Of a DNA stretch of 64,000 nucleotides, positions 25,340 to 34,082 are shown in pieces. The notes under the pieces are model-generated. The model saw nothing but the letters and a program-made list of their open reading frames with translations. It did not search any database and was not told where the DNA came from. The translations under genes and the position numbers were made by a program. The stretch spans positions 620,001 to 684,000 of the forward strand of contig NZ_JADQDP010000003.1 of NCBI RefSeq assembly GCF_015694735.1. The letters are read 5' to 3'. How positions within the stretch are numbered: the first letter of the stretch is position 1; every line of letters starts with the position of its first letter. The stretch is from Hymenobacter properus. GTDB taxonomy: Bacteria > Bacteroidota > Bacteroidia > Cytophagales > Hymenobacteraceae.

Positions 25340-26245
25340 ATGTCTCCCTCGACTCCCGAAGCTCCCGCTAAAAAGCAAATCAACGTTCCCGTCATGGCCG
25401 ATTTGGCGGCCCGCAACGAGTCGCCCGAAATCCTGTTCTGGGTGGGCTGCGCCGGCGCCTTCGACGACCGGTACAAGCGCGTAACCCGCGCCTTCGTGCG
25501 CATCCTCGACCACGTGGGCACCAAGTACGCTGTGCTGGGCCTGGAAGAAAGCTGCACCGGCGACCCCGCCAAGCGCGCCGGCAACGAGTTCCTGTTTCAG
25601 ATGCAGGCCATGCAGAACATCACGACGATGAACGGCTACGGCATCAAGAAAATCGTGACCGCCTGCCCCCACTGCTTCAACACGATTAAGAACGAATACC
25701 CCGCGCTGGGTGGTGACTATGAAGTAATTCACCACAGCACCTACCTGCAGCAACTCATCAACGAAGGCAAAGTAGGCGTGAGCGGCGGCGAGAGCTTCAA
25801 GGGCCGCCGCATCACCTTCCACGACAGCTGCTACCTGGGCCGCGCCAACGACATCTACGAAGCCCCGCGCGAAGTGCTGGCCGCTCTCGATGCCGACCTG
25901 GTAGAGATGAAGCGCAGCCGCGCCAACGGTCTGTGCTGCGGCGCAGGCGGCGCCCAGATGTGGAAAGAGCCCGAGCCCGGCAAGAAAGACATTAACATCG
26001 AGCGCACCGAAGAAGCCCTGGCCACCCTGGCCGGCAAGGCCGACGCGCTGGCCAACCTCGGCGGTGTGGAAACCGAAACCGCCGCGCCCGGCGCCCACGA
26101 CTTGCAGGGCAGCATCATTGCCGTAGGCTGCCCCTTCTGCATGACGATGATGAGCGACGGCGTGAAAAACAAGGAGCAGGAAAGCAAGGTGCAGGTGTTC
26201 GACCTGGCCGAGTTGGTGGCTTCGGCCGAAGGCATCAATGCTTAA
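25340..26245 (+). CDS. Cysteine-rich (CCG) Fe-S binding protein, HdrB/LutA-like
   Basis: Soluble protein of 301 residues with two CCG-type cysteine-rich domains. The first has WVGCAG, LEESCTGDPAKRAGNE and VTACPHCFNTIKNEYP. The second has FHDSCYLGRANDIYEAPREV, GLCCGAGGAQMW and AVGCPFCMTMM. These cysteines ligate the non-cubane 4Fe-4S cluster or zinc in heterodisulfide-reductase B subunits. The gene follows the membrane Fe-S gene on the same strand, separated only by a REP-like element, and is the natural partner subunit. The electron donor and acceptor are not encoded nearby. Confidence 0.88.
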   Translation: MSPSTPEAPAKKQINVPVMADLAARNESPEILFWVGCAGAFDDRYKRVTRAFVRILDHVGTKYAVLGLEESCTGDPAKRAGNEFLFQMQAMQNITTMNGYGIKKIVTACPHCFNTIKNEYPALGGDYEVIHHSTYLQQLINEGKVGVSGGESFKGRRITFHDSCYLGRANDIYEAPREVLAALDADLVEMKRSRANGLCCGAGGAQMWKEPEPGKKDINIERTEEALATLAGKADALANLGGVETETAAPGAHDLQGSIIAVGCPFCMTMMSDGVKNKEQESKVQVFDLAELVASAEGINA

Positions 26246-26278
26246 ACGACGGATTCGTCGACTGTTGTGAGCGGTATA

Positions 26279-26322
26279 GCGCCGCCGTTGTGCCTGCGGG
26301 CATGGCGGCGGCGCAACTTTTT
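26279..26322 (+). terminator. Rho-independent terminator after Fe-S module
   Basis: Stem GCGCCGCCGTTGTGCC / GGCATGGCGGCGGCGC (26279-26294 and 26299-26314), nearly perfect, followed by AACTTTTTTG. It lies 33 bp past the stop codon. Confidence 0.8.
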
Positions 26323-26453
26323 TGCGGCATCTTTGTCGAGTGGTCGGCTTAGTGCAGCGCCACGGCTTGGTTTGGCCGCATACCTGCCAAGAAACCTGCC
26401 TAATCCGCGAATAATCCGTCGAAACAAGGTTCGGCGTAGCCAATCCGTGATTT

Positions 26454-26939
26454 ATGTACGTAGCCTTTGACCAACTTCCGCCCACGGCCCGGGTTTGGAT
26501 ATATCAGGCGGCTCGCCCGCTCACGGGCCCGGAAGTGGTGGCCGCGCTGCCCAACCTGGCCCGCTTCTCGGAGGAATGGACAAGCCACGGCCGTAGCCTG
26601 TTAGCCTCGGCCGAAATCCTGCACCAGCAATTTTTAGTTATCGGTCTCGACGAAGGTGTGGCCGGCGCCAGCGGTTGTTCCATCGATGCGTCGGTGCGCT
26701 TCGTGGCGCAGCTGGAGCAGCAGCTGGGCGTGGCATTGCTCGACAAGTCGCACTTGGCCTTTCTAAAGGATGGGGTTGTGCACCTCTTGAAACACAACGA
26801 GATAAAGGCCGCCGTGGCGGCGGGCACCGTCGAGCCCGACACGTTTTATTTCGATAACACCTTGGCTACCAAGGCTGAGCTAGACACGCATTGGCCCCGC
26901 CCGGCGGCCGAAACTTGGCTGGCCCGCTACTTTGGCTAG
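26454..26939 (+). CDS. Conserved hypothetical protein
   Basis: Soluble protein of 161 residues beginning MYVAFDQLPPTARVWIYQA. It has a central GCSIDASVRFVAQLEQQLGV segment and a tail LATKAELDTHWPRPAAETWL. It resembles a small family common in Bacteroidota that is often mislabelled 'ABC transporter ATPase' although it has no Walker motifs. I see no catalytic signature beyond the Cys/Ser/Asp cluster GCSIDAS. It is monocistronic, and its function is unknown. Confidence 0.7.
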   Translation: MYVAFDQLPPTARVWIYQAARPLTGPEVVAALPNLARFSEEWTSHGRSLLASAEILHQQFLVIGLDEGVAGASGCSIDASVRFVAQLEQQLGVALLDKSHLAFLKDGVVHLLKHNEIKAAVAAGTVEPDTFYFDNTLATKAELDTHWPRPAAETWLARYFG

Positions 26940-27063
26940 TAAGAAAAAAAAAGGGGCCTTGCGTGAATCCTACCTAAACGTAGTATTATTGCTAACCCAA
27001 AAATGCCTAGTCGGGAATATTTTCCGGCTCCTTCTCCCTCACCACCCCTCCACCACACCACCT

Positions 27064-29019
27064 ATGAGGAAACTATTATTAATCTGCGCTGCCGCTGGTT
27101 CAACAGCTATGCTGAACAGCTGTGCCAGCAGCGGCGCCATGAGTAAGGCCGACAAGCAGTTTGCCCGGGGCCAGTACGAAACGGCCATTCCGCTCTACCA
27201 GGCTGATGTGGCCAAGGGTAAAAACGCGGCCATCAACAACTTCCGCATCGGTGAGGCCTACCGCCTGTCGAACCGCGTGGAGTTGGCCGAGCCGTTCTAC
27301 AAAGCGGCCCTCGACGGTGGGGTGAAAAACGCCGACGCCGGCTTCCGCTACGCCGAAGCTCTGAAGGCTAATGGCAAATACGACGAAGCCGCGGCGCAGT
27401 TCAGCACCTACGCCAGCAGCGGTGGCAACCGCACCCTGGCCGCCCGCGCCGAAACCGAAGCTAAAAACGTGAACGCCAGCAAAGCCATGGCGAGCATGAA
27501 GAGCAAATACGACGTGATGCCGGTGGACGCGCTGAACTCGGCTGGTTCCGACTTCGGTGGTACCATGATGGCCGGCCCGGGTTCCGACTTCGTGTTTGCC
27601 TCGAACCGCGAAGGCAAGAAGTACCTCGGCAACGGCGAGAATTTCTACGACCTCTACGCCATTAAGTTTGACAACGCCGCTACCATGACCGGTGGCAGCG
27701 CCCGCAAGCTCGAAGGCCCCTTCAACTCCGAAGACCGCCACGAAGCCAGCGCCACCTACACCCCCGACGGCAAGACGATGGTATTTGCCCGCTCGAACAG
27801 CGGCAAGAAAAACGACTACCGTCCCGAAGGCGGCGACAAAACCACGCTGCTGAGCGACGACCTCTGGATTTCGTACCTGAAAAACGGCGCCTGGACCCCG
27901 CCCGTGCTGGCCAATATCAACGACCGCACGGCCGACGACTTCTCGCCGGTGTTTGCTCCGGACGGCACCACGCTGTACTTCTCCTCGGCCCGCAAAGGCG
28001 GCCAGGGCGGCAACGACCTGTACAAAGCCACCCTCGGCCCGAACGGCCGCTTCTCGCCGGCTGAAAACCTGGGCGAAAGCATCAACTCCGCCGGCAACGA
28101 CAACTTCCCCGGCGTAGCCCCCGATGGTACGCTGTACTTCGCTTCGGACGGACGCCCCGGCCTGGGCAAGCTCGACTTGTTCATGGTGAAAGGCGGCCAG
28201 GCCGTGAACCTGGGCCCGGAAGTGAACAGCGTAGCCGATGACTTCGCCCCCGTACCCATGGCCGGTGACATGGGCCTGTTCAGCTCGAACCGCGCCGGTG
28301 GCAAAGGCTCCGACGACTTCTACTCGTTCAAGAAGAAGCCGCTGAAGCTGGTGACCTTCTACGCCGACGGTACCGTGCTGGAGCGCGACGACAAAGCCAA
28401 CACCACGACGCCCGCAGCCGGCGCTACCGTGACCATCACGGGCCCCAACGGCCAGCCCCAGACGGTGACCACCGACGCCGCCGGTAAATTCAACGTGAAG
28501 CTGGACTCGGTGAGCAACTACAGCTTCCGCGCCGAGCGTGCCGGTGACTTCACGGCTCGCACCACGCTGAGCACCGTAGGCCGCAAGCCCAGCCAAGATG
28601 CCCTGGCCAACCCGATGAACGACGTGCAGCTGCCGGTGACCCTGACGCTGAACAAAATCATCCTGGCCAAGGCCATTGAGGTGAAGGACATTTTCTACGA
28701 TTACAACAAGTACAACATCCGTCCGGATGCTGCCATCCGCCTCGATACCCTGGTGCAGACGCTGGTGGACAACCCCAAAATCAGCATCGAGTTGAGCTCG
28801 CACACCGACTCGCGCGGCAAAGACGCTTACAACATGAAGCTCTCGCAGCAGCGTGCTGAAGCAGCCGTGGCGTACATCGTGAGCAAAGGCATCAGCAAGA
28901 GCCGCATCACGGCCAAGGGCTACGGCGAAACCCGCCCGGTAGTGCCCAACGCCAAGACGGAAGCTGAGTACCAGCGCAACCGCCGCACCGAATTCAAGGT
29001 GACGCGAATAGCGAAGTAA
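27064..29019 (+). CDS. PorE-like OmpA-family lipoprotein (TPR, propeller, CRD, OmpA-C)
   Basis: Protein of 651 residues. The ATG at 27064 gives a lipoprotein signal (MRKLLLICAAAGSTAMLNSC). TPR-like repeats (about 25-125) come next, then PD40/WD40-type propeller blades (about 135-430, DRHEASATYTPDGKTMVFA, DDFSPVFAPDGTTLYFSSAR, NFPGVAPDGTLYFASDG). A carboxypeptidase-regulatory-like domain follows (about 455-520). The C-terminal OmpA domain (about 545-651) has ISIELSSHTDSRGKDAYN and QRNRRTEFKV, which bind peptidoglycan. This domain order is that of Porphyromonas PorE, a T9SS component, and related proteins. It probably anchors an outer-membrane complex to the cell wall. Assignment to T9SS itself, and not a general envelope role, is inference. 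Confidence 0.8.
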   Translation: MRKLLLICAAAGSTAMLNSCASSGAMSKADKQFARGQYETAIPLYQADVAKGKNAAINNFRIGEAYRLSNRVELAEPFYKAALDGGVKNADAGFRYAEALKANGKYDEAAAQFSTYASSGGNRTLAARAETEAKNVNASKAMASMKSKYDVMPVDALNSAGSDFGGTMMAGPGSDFVFASNREGKKYLGNGENFYDLYAIKFDNAATMTGGSARKLEGPFNSEDRHEASATYTPDGKTMVFARSNSGKKNDYRPEGGDKTTLLSDDLWISYLKNGAWTPPVLANINDRTADDFSPVFAPDGTTLYFSSARKGGQGGNDLYKATLGPNGRFSPAENLGESINSAGNDNFPGVAPDGTLYFASDGRPGLGKLDLFMVKGGQAVNLGPEVNSVADDFAPVPMAGDMGLFSSNRAGGKGSDDFYSFKKKPLKLVTFYADGTVLERDDKANTTTPAAGATVTITGPNGQPQTVTTDAAGKFNVKLDSVSNYSFRAERAGDFTARTTLSTVGRKPSQDALANPMNDVQLPVTLTLNKIILAKAIEVKDIFYDYNKYNIRPDAAIRLDTLVQTLVDNPKISIELSSHTDSRGKDAYNMKLSQQRAEAAVAYIVSKGISKSRITAKGYGETRPVVPNAKTEAEYQRNRRTEFKVTRIAK

Positions 29020-29044
29020 CCTCAGCGTTTCGACTAGCTTGAGA

Positions 29045-29078
29045 AGCCCCCGCAGCCTTGGTTGCGGGGGCTTTTTTA
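29045..29078 (+). terminator. Rho-independent terminator
   Basis: Stem AGCCCCCGCA / TGCGGGGGCT followed by TTTTTTA, 26 bp after the OmpA-family lipoprotein stop. Confidence 0.88.
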
Positions 29079-29111
29079 TTCGTTTGGGCTAGGCGTGGCC
29101 AAGTTGAAACA

Positions 29112-29208
29112 GAACGTCATGCTGAGCGCAGTTGAAGCATATCTACCGCGCAACGTAATTATTTATTCTCACGGCAGAGATGCTTCGACTGCGCTCAGCA
29201 TGACGTTC
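29112..29208. repeat. REP-like palindrome, GAAGCATCTCT family (copy D)
   Basis: Arms begin GAACGTCATGCTGAGCGCAG and end CTGCGCTCAGCATGACGTTC, with an interior GAAGCATATCT / AGAGATGCTTC. Only a few mismatches separate the arms. The outer half matches the GGACCTT family and the inner half does not, so this is a sister subfamily shared with 48476. Confidence 0.85.
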
Positions 29209-29293
29209 CTTTTTTGCTATTAAAACGTGGCACACCTTTTGGAAATAGGATAACACCCGCTGAATTCACCGCGGATTCTTTTCTGCAAACGCC

Positions 29294-30301
29294 ATGAAAA
29301 AGGCCCTACTCCTCGCTATTGCCAGCTTATTTTCGACGGTGGCTCCTGCCCTTGCCTATCCGCCGCCAGCGGCTAATGTCAACTTTGTTTCGGAGCGGGG
29401 CGTGCCGTTCGACCTCGTGCTCGATGGCCGGCTGGTGACGCGGGGCGGCGCTCGGCAAGTACACGTCGACCAGCTGATGCCCGGCCAGCACTGGGCCGAT
29501 TTTACCGTGCCTGCCGGCTATGGCCGGGTGGTGCGCTTCCGTAGCCAGGTGTGGCTGCAGCCGGGCGTCGAAACGTCGTATGCGCTCATTGCCCGGCCCG
29601 GCCGGCCGCTGGGCTTGCAGCAAGTGGGGGCGGTGGCGCTGTATGGTCCCGCGCGGGGCGGTTACGGGGGCTACTATAATAACCCCGGCTATGGCGGGCA
29701 ATACAACAGCCCGCAGCCTTATGGCCAGGGCGGTTACGGCAACCCGGCACCCGGCTCTGCTTACCCCAGCGGCCCCAATGGCAATTATCCGAACAACGGC
29801 TACCCCAACGCCAACCCGAACGGTGGCTACAGCACGCCAAATGGCAACGGCCCTTACGGCGGCAACAATGGCGGCTACGGCAACAACCCCAACGGCCCTG
29901 TTGGCGGCTATGGCACTCCGAATGGAGGTTATAACAACGGTTCCAACGGCGGCTACAACAACGGCCCTGGCGGCGCTTACCCCGGCACGGTTACCAGCAG
30001 CTACCGCATGATGGCCCCGGCCGATGTGAATGCACTGGCGCAAACCATGCAGCAGCGCATCACGGAAGTGAGCAAGCTGAACGCGGCCAAAGAGGGCCTA
30101 AACCAGCGCGCCCTGCAAGCCGACGACCTGAACCGTTTGCTGCGCAGCCTCAACTCGGAAGCCTGCCGCATCGACCTCGCCAAATTTGCCTACTCGCACG
30201 TGAGCGACCCCGAGAACTTTGGCCGCGTGTATGAGGCTTTTGAAACCGAAGCCGGCGCTAATGCGGTGGAGCAAGCCGTGCGCGAGGGCGGCCAGCAGTA
30301 G
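29294..30301 (+). CDS. Secreted DUF4476-domain protein with Gly/Asn/Tyr-rich linker
   Basis: Protein of 335 residues with a signal peptide (MKKALLLAIASLFSTVAPAL). An N-terminal beta domain (about 25-110, VNFVSERGVPFDLVLDGRLV) follows. A long low-complexity spacer of Gly, Asn, Tyr and Pro (about 115-235) comes next. The C-terminal DUF4476 domain (about 240-330) has MAPADVNALAQTMQQRI, DDLNRLLRSLNSEACRIDLA and FAYSHVSDPENFGRVYEAFE. The spacer is of the kind found in surface-exposed flexible proteins. The function of DUF4476 is unknown. It ends in a GTAGC-type repeat followed by a convergent terminator. Confidence 0.8.
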   Translation: MKKALLLAIASLFSTVAPALAYPPPAANVNFVSERGVPFDLVLDGRLVTRGGARQVHVDQLMPGQHWADFTVPAGYGRVVRFRSQVWLQPGVETSYALIARPGRPLGLQQVGAVALYGPARGGYGGYYNNPGYGGQYNSPQPYGQGGYGNPAPGSAYPSGPNGNYPNNGYPNANPNGGYSTPNGNGPYGGNNGGYGNNPNGPVGGYGTPNGGYNNGSNGGYNNGPGGAYPGTVTSSYRMMAPADVNALAQTMQQRITEVSKLNAAKEGLNQRALQADDLNRLLRSLNSEACRIDLAKFAYSHVSDPENFGRVYEAFETEAGANAVEQAVREGGQQ

Positions 30302-30307
30302 AACGAC

Positions 30308-30386
30308 GTAGCGCGAACTTTGCAGTTCGCGTATCCCGCGCCGTTTAGATATCGTTCAGGCACGCGAACTACAGAGTTCGCGCTAC
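30308..30386. repeat. Double-hairpin GTAGC repeat (copy 1)
   Basis: Left unit 30308-30332 and right unit 30362-30386 are reverse complements with two mismatches. Each unit is itself a small hairpin (GCGAACT-TTGC-AGTTCGC and GCGAACT-ACAG-AGTTCGC), bounded by GTAGC at the outer ends. The same architecture with a different inner stem occurs at 46518. Confidence 0.8.
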
Positions 30387-30390
30387 AAAC

Positions 30391-30425
30391 AAAAAGGCCG
30401 CTGTGGATACCACAGCGGCCTTTTT
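30391..30425. terminator. Bidirectional rho-independent terminator
   Basis: Perfect 16-bp stem AAAAAGGCCGCTGTGG / CCACAGCGGCCTTTTT with a 3-nt loop, between the convergent DUF4476 and DUF4293 genes. Confidence 0.9.
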
Positions 30426-30443
30426 GTTTTCGTTAACTTTTGA

Positions 30444-30917
30444 TTACCGCAGGCGGTCCATGCTGCGCACGAGCTGCTCGTCGCGGCGGATGAAGCGGTT
30501 GGCCAGCAGATTGAGCAGCAGAGCCAGGGTGGGCAGGTAGAAGCCGGGTAGGTACTGGCCTTCGAGCTTGATGTTGAGCAGCTGCTCGCCTTTGCTGGAG
30601 AAATAGAACATGGCACCCAGCGTGGCCACAATGAGCAGCAGGTTGAGGGAGCCAAGCATGAGCTGCTTGCCGCGGGCTTTAAACTGGAAAATCTCGAACG
30701 CAGCCACGGCGGCCGAGGCAGCAGCTAGTGCGCCGATAAGCCACACGGGGCCTTGGCCGGCCGGCAGCTGCCAGCCTTCGGTCTGGAAGCCAAAGGCCGT
30801 GAGGGTAAGCTCCTGGTGGGTGAGGCCGTCGACTTTGTGCCACAGCGGCAGGGCCAGCACGCTGAGCATGGCCAGGGCCAGCAGGAGCAGAAATACGCTT
30901 TGAATTCTTTGTATCAT
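30444..30917 (-). CDS. DUF4293 family integral membrane protein
   Basis: Protein of 157 residues from the ATG at 30917 (MIQRIQSVFLLLLALAMLSV); the frame to 31019 reaches into the divergent thiolase promoter and is not used. Four membrane helices are visible (about 7-25, 52-72, 82-102, 112-135). The tail is RFIRRDEQLVRSMDRLR. The opening MIQRIQSVFLLLA and the tail are hallmarks of DUF4293, found throughout Bacteroidota, often near rho or RNA polymerase genes. The function is unknown. Confidence 0.85.
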   Translation of the reverse strand: MIQRIQSVFLLLLALAMLSVLALPLWHKVDGLTHQELTLTAFGFQTEGWQLPAGQGPVWLIGALAAASAAVAAFEIFQFKARGKQLMLGSLNLLLIVATLGAMFYFSSKGEQLLNIKLEGQYLPGFYLPTLALLLNLLANRFIRRDEQLVRSMDRLR

Positions 30918-31006
30918 CTTTGTTGTAGTAAAGAAAGAGGTCCGGGCGAGTGCCGGGGCCACAAATTTAGTCTCATCCGGCGCTTGCGCCGCTATTGTTA
31001 CCCGTA

Positions 31007-32212
31007 ATGCCAACTGCATACATCGTGGACGCGGTGCGTACCCCGATTGGAAAATTTGCCGGCGCGCTGAGCAGCGTCCGCCCCGATGATTTGGCCGCCC
31101 ACGTTCTGCGTGAGCTCATGCGCCGCAATCCATCCGTTGATAAAAATGCCGTGGAGGACGTCATCATTGGCGCCGCCAACCAGGCCGGGGAAGATAACCG
31201 CAACGTGGCCCGCATGGCGGCGCTGCTGGCCGGCCTGCCAATAACAGTGCCCGGCAATACCGTGAACCGCCTCTGCGCCTCGGGCCTGCAAAGCATCATG
31301 GACGCGGCCCGGGCCGTGAAGTGCGGCGAAGGCGACGTGTTTCTGGCCGGTGGGGCCGAGAGCATGACCCGTGCGCCCTTCGTGATGGCTAAGTCGGAGT
31401 CGGCCTTCGGGCGCGAGCTCACGGCCCACGACACCACCCTGGGCTGGCGCTTCGTGAACCCCAAGCTGAGCAAGCTGCACTACCCCTTCGCCATGGGCCA
31501 GACGGCCGAGAACGTGGCCAAGCAGTACGGCATCACCCGCGAGGAGCAGGACGCCTTTGCCTTCGAGAGCCAGCGCAAATACGCGCGGGCGCTGGAAAAA
31601 GGCCGCTTCCGCAAGGAAATCGTGCCCGTGTTCATTCCGAACCCTAAGGGCGACACGGCCCTGTTCGACACCGACGAGCAGCCGCGCTTCTCCTCGCTGG
31701 AGAAACTGGCCACCCTCAAGCCCGCCTTCCAGCCCGAAGGTGGCACCGTGACGGCCGGCAACTCGGCCGGCATCAACGACGGCGCGGCCGCCGTGCTGGT
31801 GGTGAGCGAGGAGGCCCTGAAACGCTACGACCTGAAGCCCATGGCCCGCATCGTGGCCTCGGCTGTGGCGGGTGTGGACCCGGCGGTGATGGGCCTGGGT
31901 CCCATTCCGGCCACCCACAAGGTGCTGCAACGCGCTGGCCTGACCATCAACGACATCGACCTGATTGAACTTAACGAAGCCTTCGCAGCCCAGAGCATTG
32001 CCTGCGTGCGCGAGCTTGGCCTCGACATGGCCAAGGTGAACGTGAACGGCGGCAGCATTGCCATGGGCCACCCGCTGGGCAGCTCGGGTGCTCGCATCAC
32101 GGCCACGCTGCTCCACGAGATGCACCGCCGCGGCGAGGGCATGCGCTACGGCCTGGCCACCATGTGCGTGGGCGTGGGCCAGGGCGCGGCCGTGGTGTAC
32201 GAGAAGCTGTAG
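31007..32212 (+). CDS. Acetyl-CoA acyltransferase (thiolase)
   Basis: Cytoplasmic enzyme of 401 residues that cleaves 3-ketoacyl-CoA with CoA, or condenses acetyl-CoA in reverse. The ATG at 31007 is preferred over a TTG at 30995. All catalytic motifs are present: nucleophile Cys90 in [28 protein letters not shown], the His of [18 protein letters not shown], and the second Cys in [15 protein letters not shown]. The length is that of degradative FadA/PaaJ-type thiolases. Substrate (fatty acid or beta-ketoadipyl-CoA) cannot be settled. It is monocistronic with a strong terminator. Confidence 0.92.
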   Translation: MPTAYIVDAVRTPIGKFAGALSSVRPDDLAAHVLRELMRRNPSVDKNAVEDVIIGAANQAGEDNRNVARMAALLAGLPITVPGNTVNRLCASGLQSIMDAARAVKCGEGDVFLAGGAESMTRAPFVMAKSESAFGRELTAHDTTLGWRFVNPKLSKLHYPFAMGQTAENVAKQYGITREEQDAFAFESQRKYARALEKGRFRKEIVPVFIPNPKGDTALFDTDEQPRFSSLEKLATLKPAFQPEGGTVTAGNSAGINDGAAAVLVVSEEALKRYDLKPMARIVASAVAGVDPAVMGLGPIPATHKVLQRAGLTINDIDLIELNEAFAAQSIACVRELGLDMAKVNVNGGSIAMGHPLGSSGARITATLLHEMHRRGEGMRYGLATMCVGVGQGAAVVYEKL

Positions 32213-32228
32213 GCTAACTGAAATGCTG

Positions 32229-32287
32229 AAACGAAAGAAGGCGGTTCTAGCAAGTAAAATTCTTGCTAGAACCGCCTTCTTTCGTTT
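32229..32287 (+). terminator. 26-bp perfect hairpin, terminator of thiolase gene
   Basis: Arms 32229-32254 and 32262-32287 are exact complements (AAACGAAAGAAGGCGG...) with loop TAAAATT, 16 bp after the stop. The right arm itself is T-rich (CTTCTTTCGTTT). Confidence 0.8.
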
Positions 32288-32340
32288 TGCTTTGCTGCAT
32301 CTTAACCCTTATTTGAATTAAGGATTCTACCCGCTGGCCA

Positions 32341-34062
32341 ATGAAAGAGTTGTCTACACCTGTCACCAATAATTTCTTTGGCTTTGCCTGGTTCGGGGCG
32401 CTGCTGGCCCTGCTTTTTACGCCGGGTGGCGCGGCAATGGCCCAAACCTGTTCCTTTGCTCCCACGGTGAGCTACACCTCGGGGGTAGGCATCCTCAGTT
32501 CTCCCCACAGCGTAACACGAGGCGACCTGAACGGCGATGGCCTCCTCGACATCGTCACGGCTAATTTCTATTCGGGCATGGTCGGGGTACTGCTAGGAAT
32601 GCCAGGAGGCTCGTTTGCTCCGGTGACTACCTACCCCACCGGAGGTGGCACTACCTACTCCGTAGCATTGGGCGACCTCAACGGTGATGGGCGGCTCGAT
32701 ATCATTACGACCAATTATAACACCAATTCGGTGGGCGTGCTACTGGGGCAAGCCGGTGGCACCTTTGCAGCGCCGGTGCAATACATCTCGGGGCCAAGCA
32801 CTTGCTTTCCCTATGGCATCGCACTAGGTGACGTAAACAACGATGGCCGACTCGACGTTGTCGTAACCAACTATTATCTCGGCACGGTGGGCGTGCTGCT
32901 GGGGCAAACCGGTGGCACTCTCGGAACCGTGGTGCAGTATGCCACGGGAACAAGTTCCTCCGAGCCCATCGGCGTGGCACTGGGTGACCTCAATGGCGAC
33001 GGCTGGCTCGACATCGTCACAACTAACTCGACACTCAACACATCCTCTGGCCCCCCTACTGGCAGGGCCGCCGTGCTACTGGCACAGGGCGGCGGCAGGT
33101 TTGCAGCCCCAGTCCAATACCTGCTGAGTGGGGTAAATACCCGTTCTGTAGGGGTGGCGCTGGGAGACGTGAACGGCGACGGGCACCTGGATATTATAGG
33201 CGGCAACAGCGCAGGAAACACGGTTGGGGTACTGCTAGGACAGGGCGGCGGCACCTTCGCGGCGGTGGTGCTATACGCCACCGGCGCCAATAGTGCCCCC
33301 CAAAGCGTGGCATTGGGCGACCTGAACGGCGACGGACAGCTCGATATCGTCACCGGCAATTATACCGCTGGTACGGCCGGGGTACTCCTGGGCACCGGTT
33401 CGGGCAGTTTTGCCGCGATGACGCACTACTCTACTGGCTCAGGCAGCGGACTTATTGATATGACGCTGGGCGATGTGAACAGCGATGGCAAGCTCGACAT
33501 CATTACAGTCAACGACGCTGCTTATTCGGCCGGCGTCATGCTCAACACCACTGTGTATGAGCCGCCCACTCTGCGCAGCGTAAGCCCCACAAACAGTCCC
33601 ATAGGCACCAGCATCACCCTTACCGGCACCTACCTGAGCAGCACGAGAGCTGTGCGTTTTAATGGCACGGCGGCCACCACCTTTGCCGTGGTGAATGCCA
33701 CCACCGTGACAGCTACCGTGCCTCCCGGCGCCACCACCGGCCTCCTGACCGTGACGACACTCGGGGGCACTGCCACCGGCATCCCCTTTTCGGTGGGTAC
33801 ACTCAGTGCCGGCATGTGGGCCCCTCCGGCCGACGTGACCCTCGCTCCCAACCCCGCCCACGACGCCTTCGTGGTGAGGCTGCCGGCCGGCACTGCCGTC
33901 ACGCAAGGGGAGCTGCTGAACGCCCTAGGCCAGGTGGTGCGCCGCCCCGCCGTAGCCGGGACCCGCTTCACCGTGGAGACGGCTGGGCTGGGGCCGGGCG
34001 TGTACTCGCTGCGCCTGAGCACGGGAGCAGGCATCGTCACCAAGCGAGTGGTGATTGACTAA
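32341..34062 (+). CDS. FG-GAP/VCBS repeat protein with IPT domain and T9SS sorting domain
   Basis: Secreted protein of 573 residues with a signal peptide (cut after AMAQ at about 34). Seven FG-GAP/VCBS-type blades each contain a calcium-binding loop of the form GDLNGDGRLDI (about 45-395), spaced about 50 residues apart, as in seven-bladed integrin-like propellers. An IPT/TIG domain follows (about 405-485, PTLRSVSPTNSPIGTSITLT). The C-terminal type A sorting domain has VTLAPNPAHDAF, LLNALGQVVRR, GLGPGVYSLRL and TKRVVID. It is exported by T9SS and bound to the surface or released. It is followed 20 bp later by a paralogue. Confidence 0.9.
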   Translation: MKELSTPVTNNFFGFAWFGALLALLFTPGGAAMAQTCSFAPTVSYTSGVGILSSPHSVTRGDLNGDGLLDIVTANFYSGMVGVLLGMPGGSFAPVTTYPTGGGTTYSVALGDLNGDGRLDIITTNYNTNSVGVLLGQAGGTFAAPVQYISGPSTCFPYGIALGDVNNDGRLDVVVTNYYLGTVGVLLGQTGGTLGTVVQYATGTSSSEPIGVALGDLNGDGWLDIVTTNSTLNTSSGPPTGRAAVLLAQGGGRFAAPVQYLLSGVNTRSVGVALGDVNGDGHLDIIGGNSAGNTVGVLLGQGGGTFAAVVLYATGANSAPQSVALGDLNGDGQLDIVTGNYTAGTAGVLLGTGSGSFAAMTHYSTGSGSGLIDMTLGDVNSDGKLDIITVNDAAYSAGVMLNTTVYEPPTLRSVSPTNSPIGTSITLTGTYLSSTRAVRFNGTAATTFAVVNATTVTATVPPGATTGLLTVTTLGGTATGIPFSVGTLSAGMWAPPADVTLAPNPAHDAFVVRLPAGTAVTQGELLNALGQVVRRPAVAGTRFTVETAGLGPGVYSLRLSTGAGIVTKRVVID

Positions 34063-34082
34063 CTCCCCTTTCATTTCTGCGC

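Noticed and set aside
27100..28803. 567-codon open frame on the minus strand
   Set aside because: Shadow of the OmpA-family lipoprotein; low-information composition.
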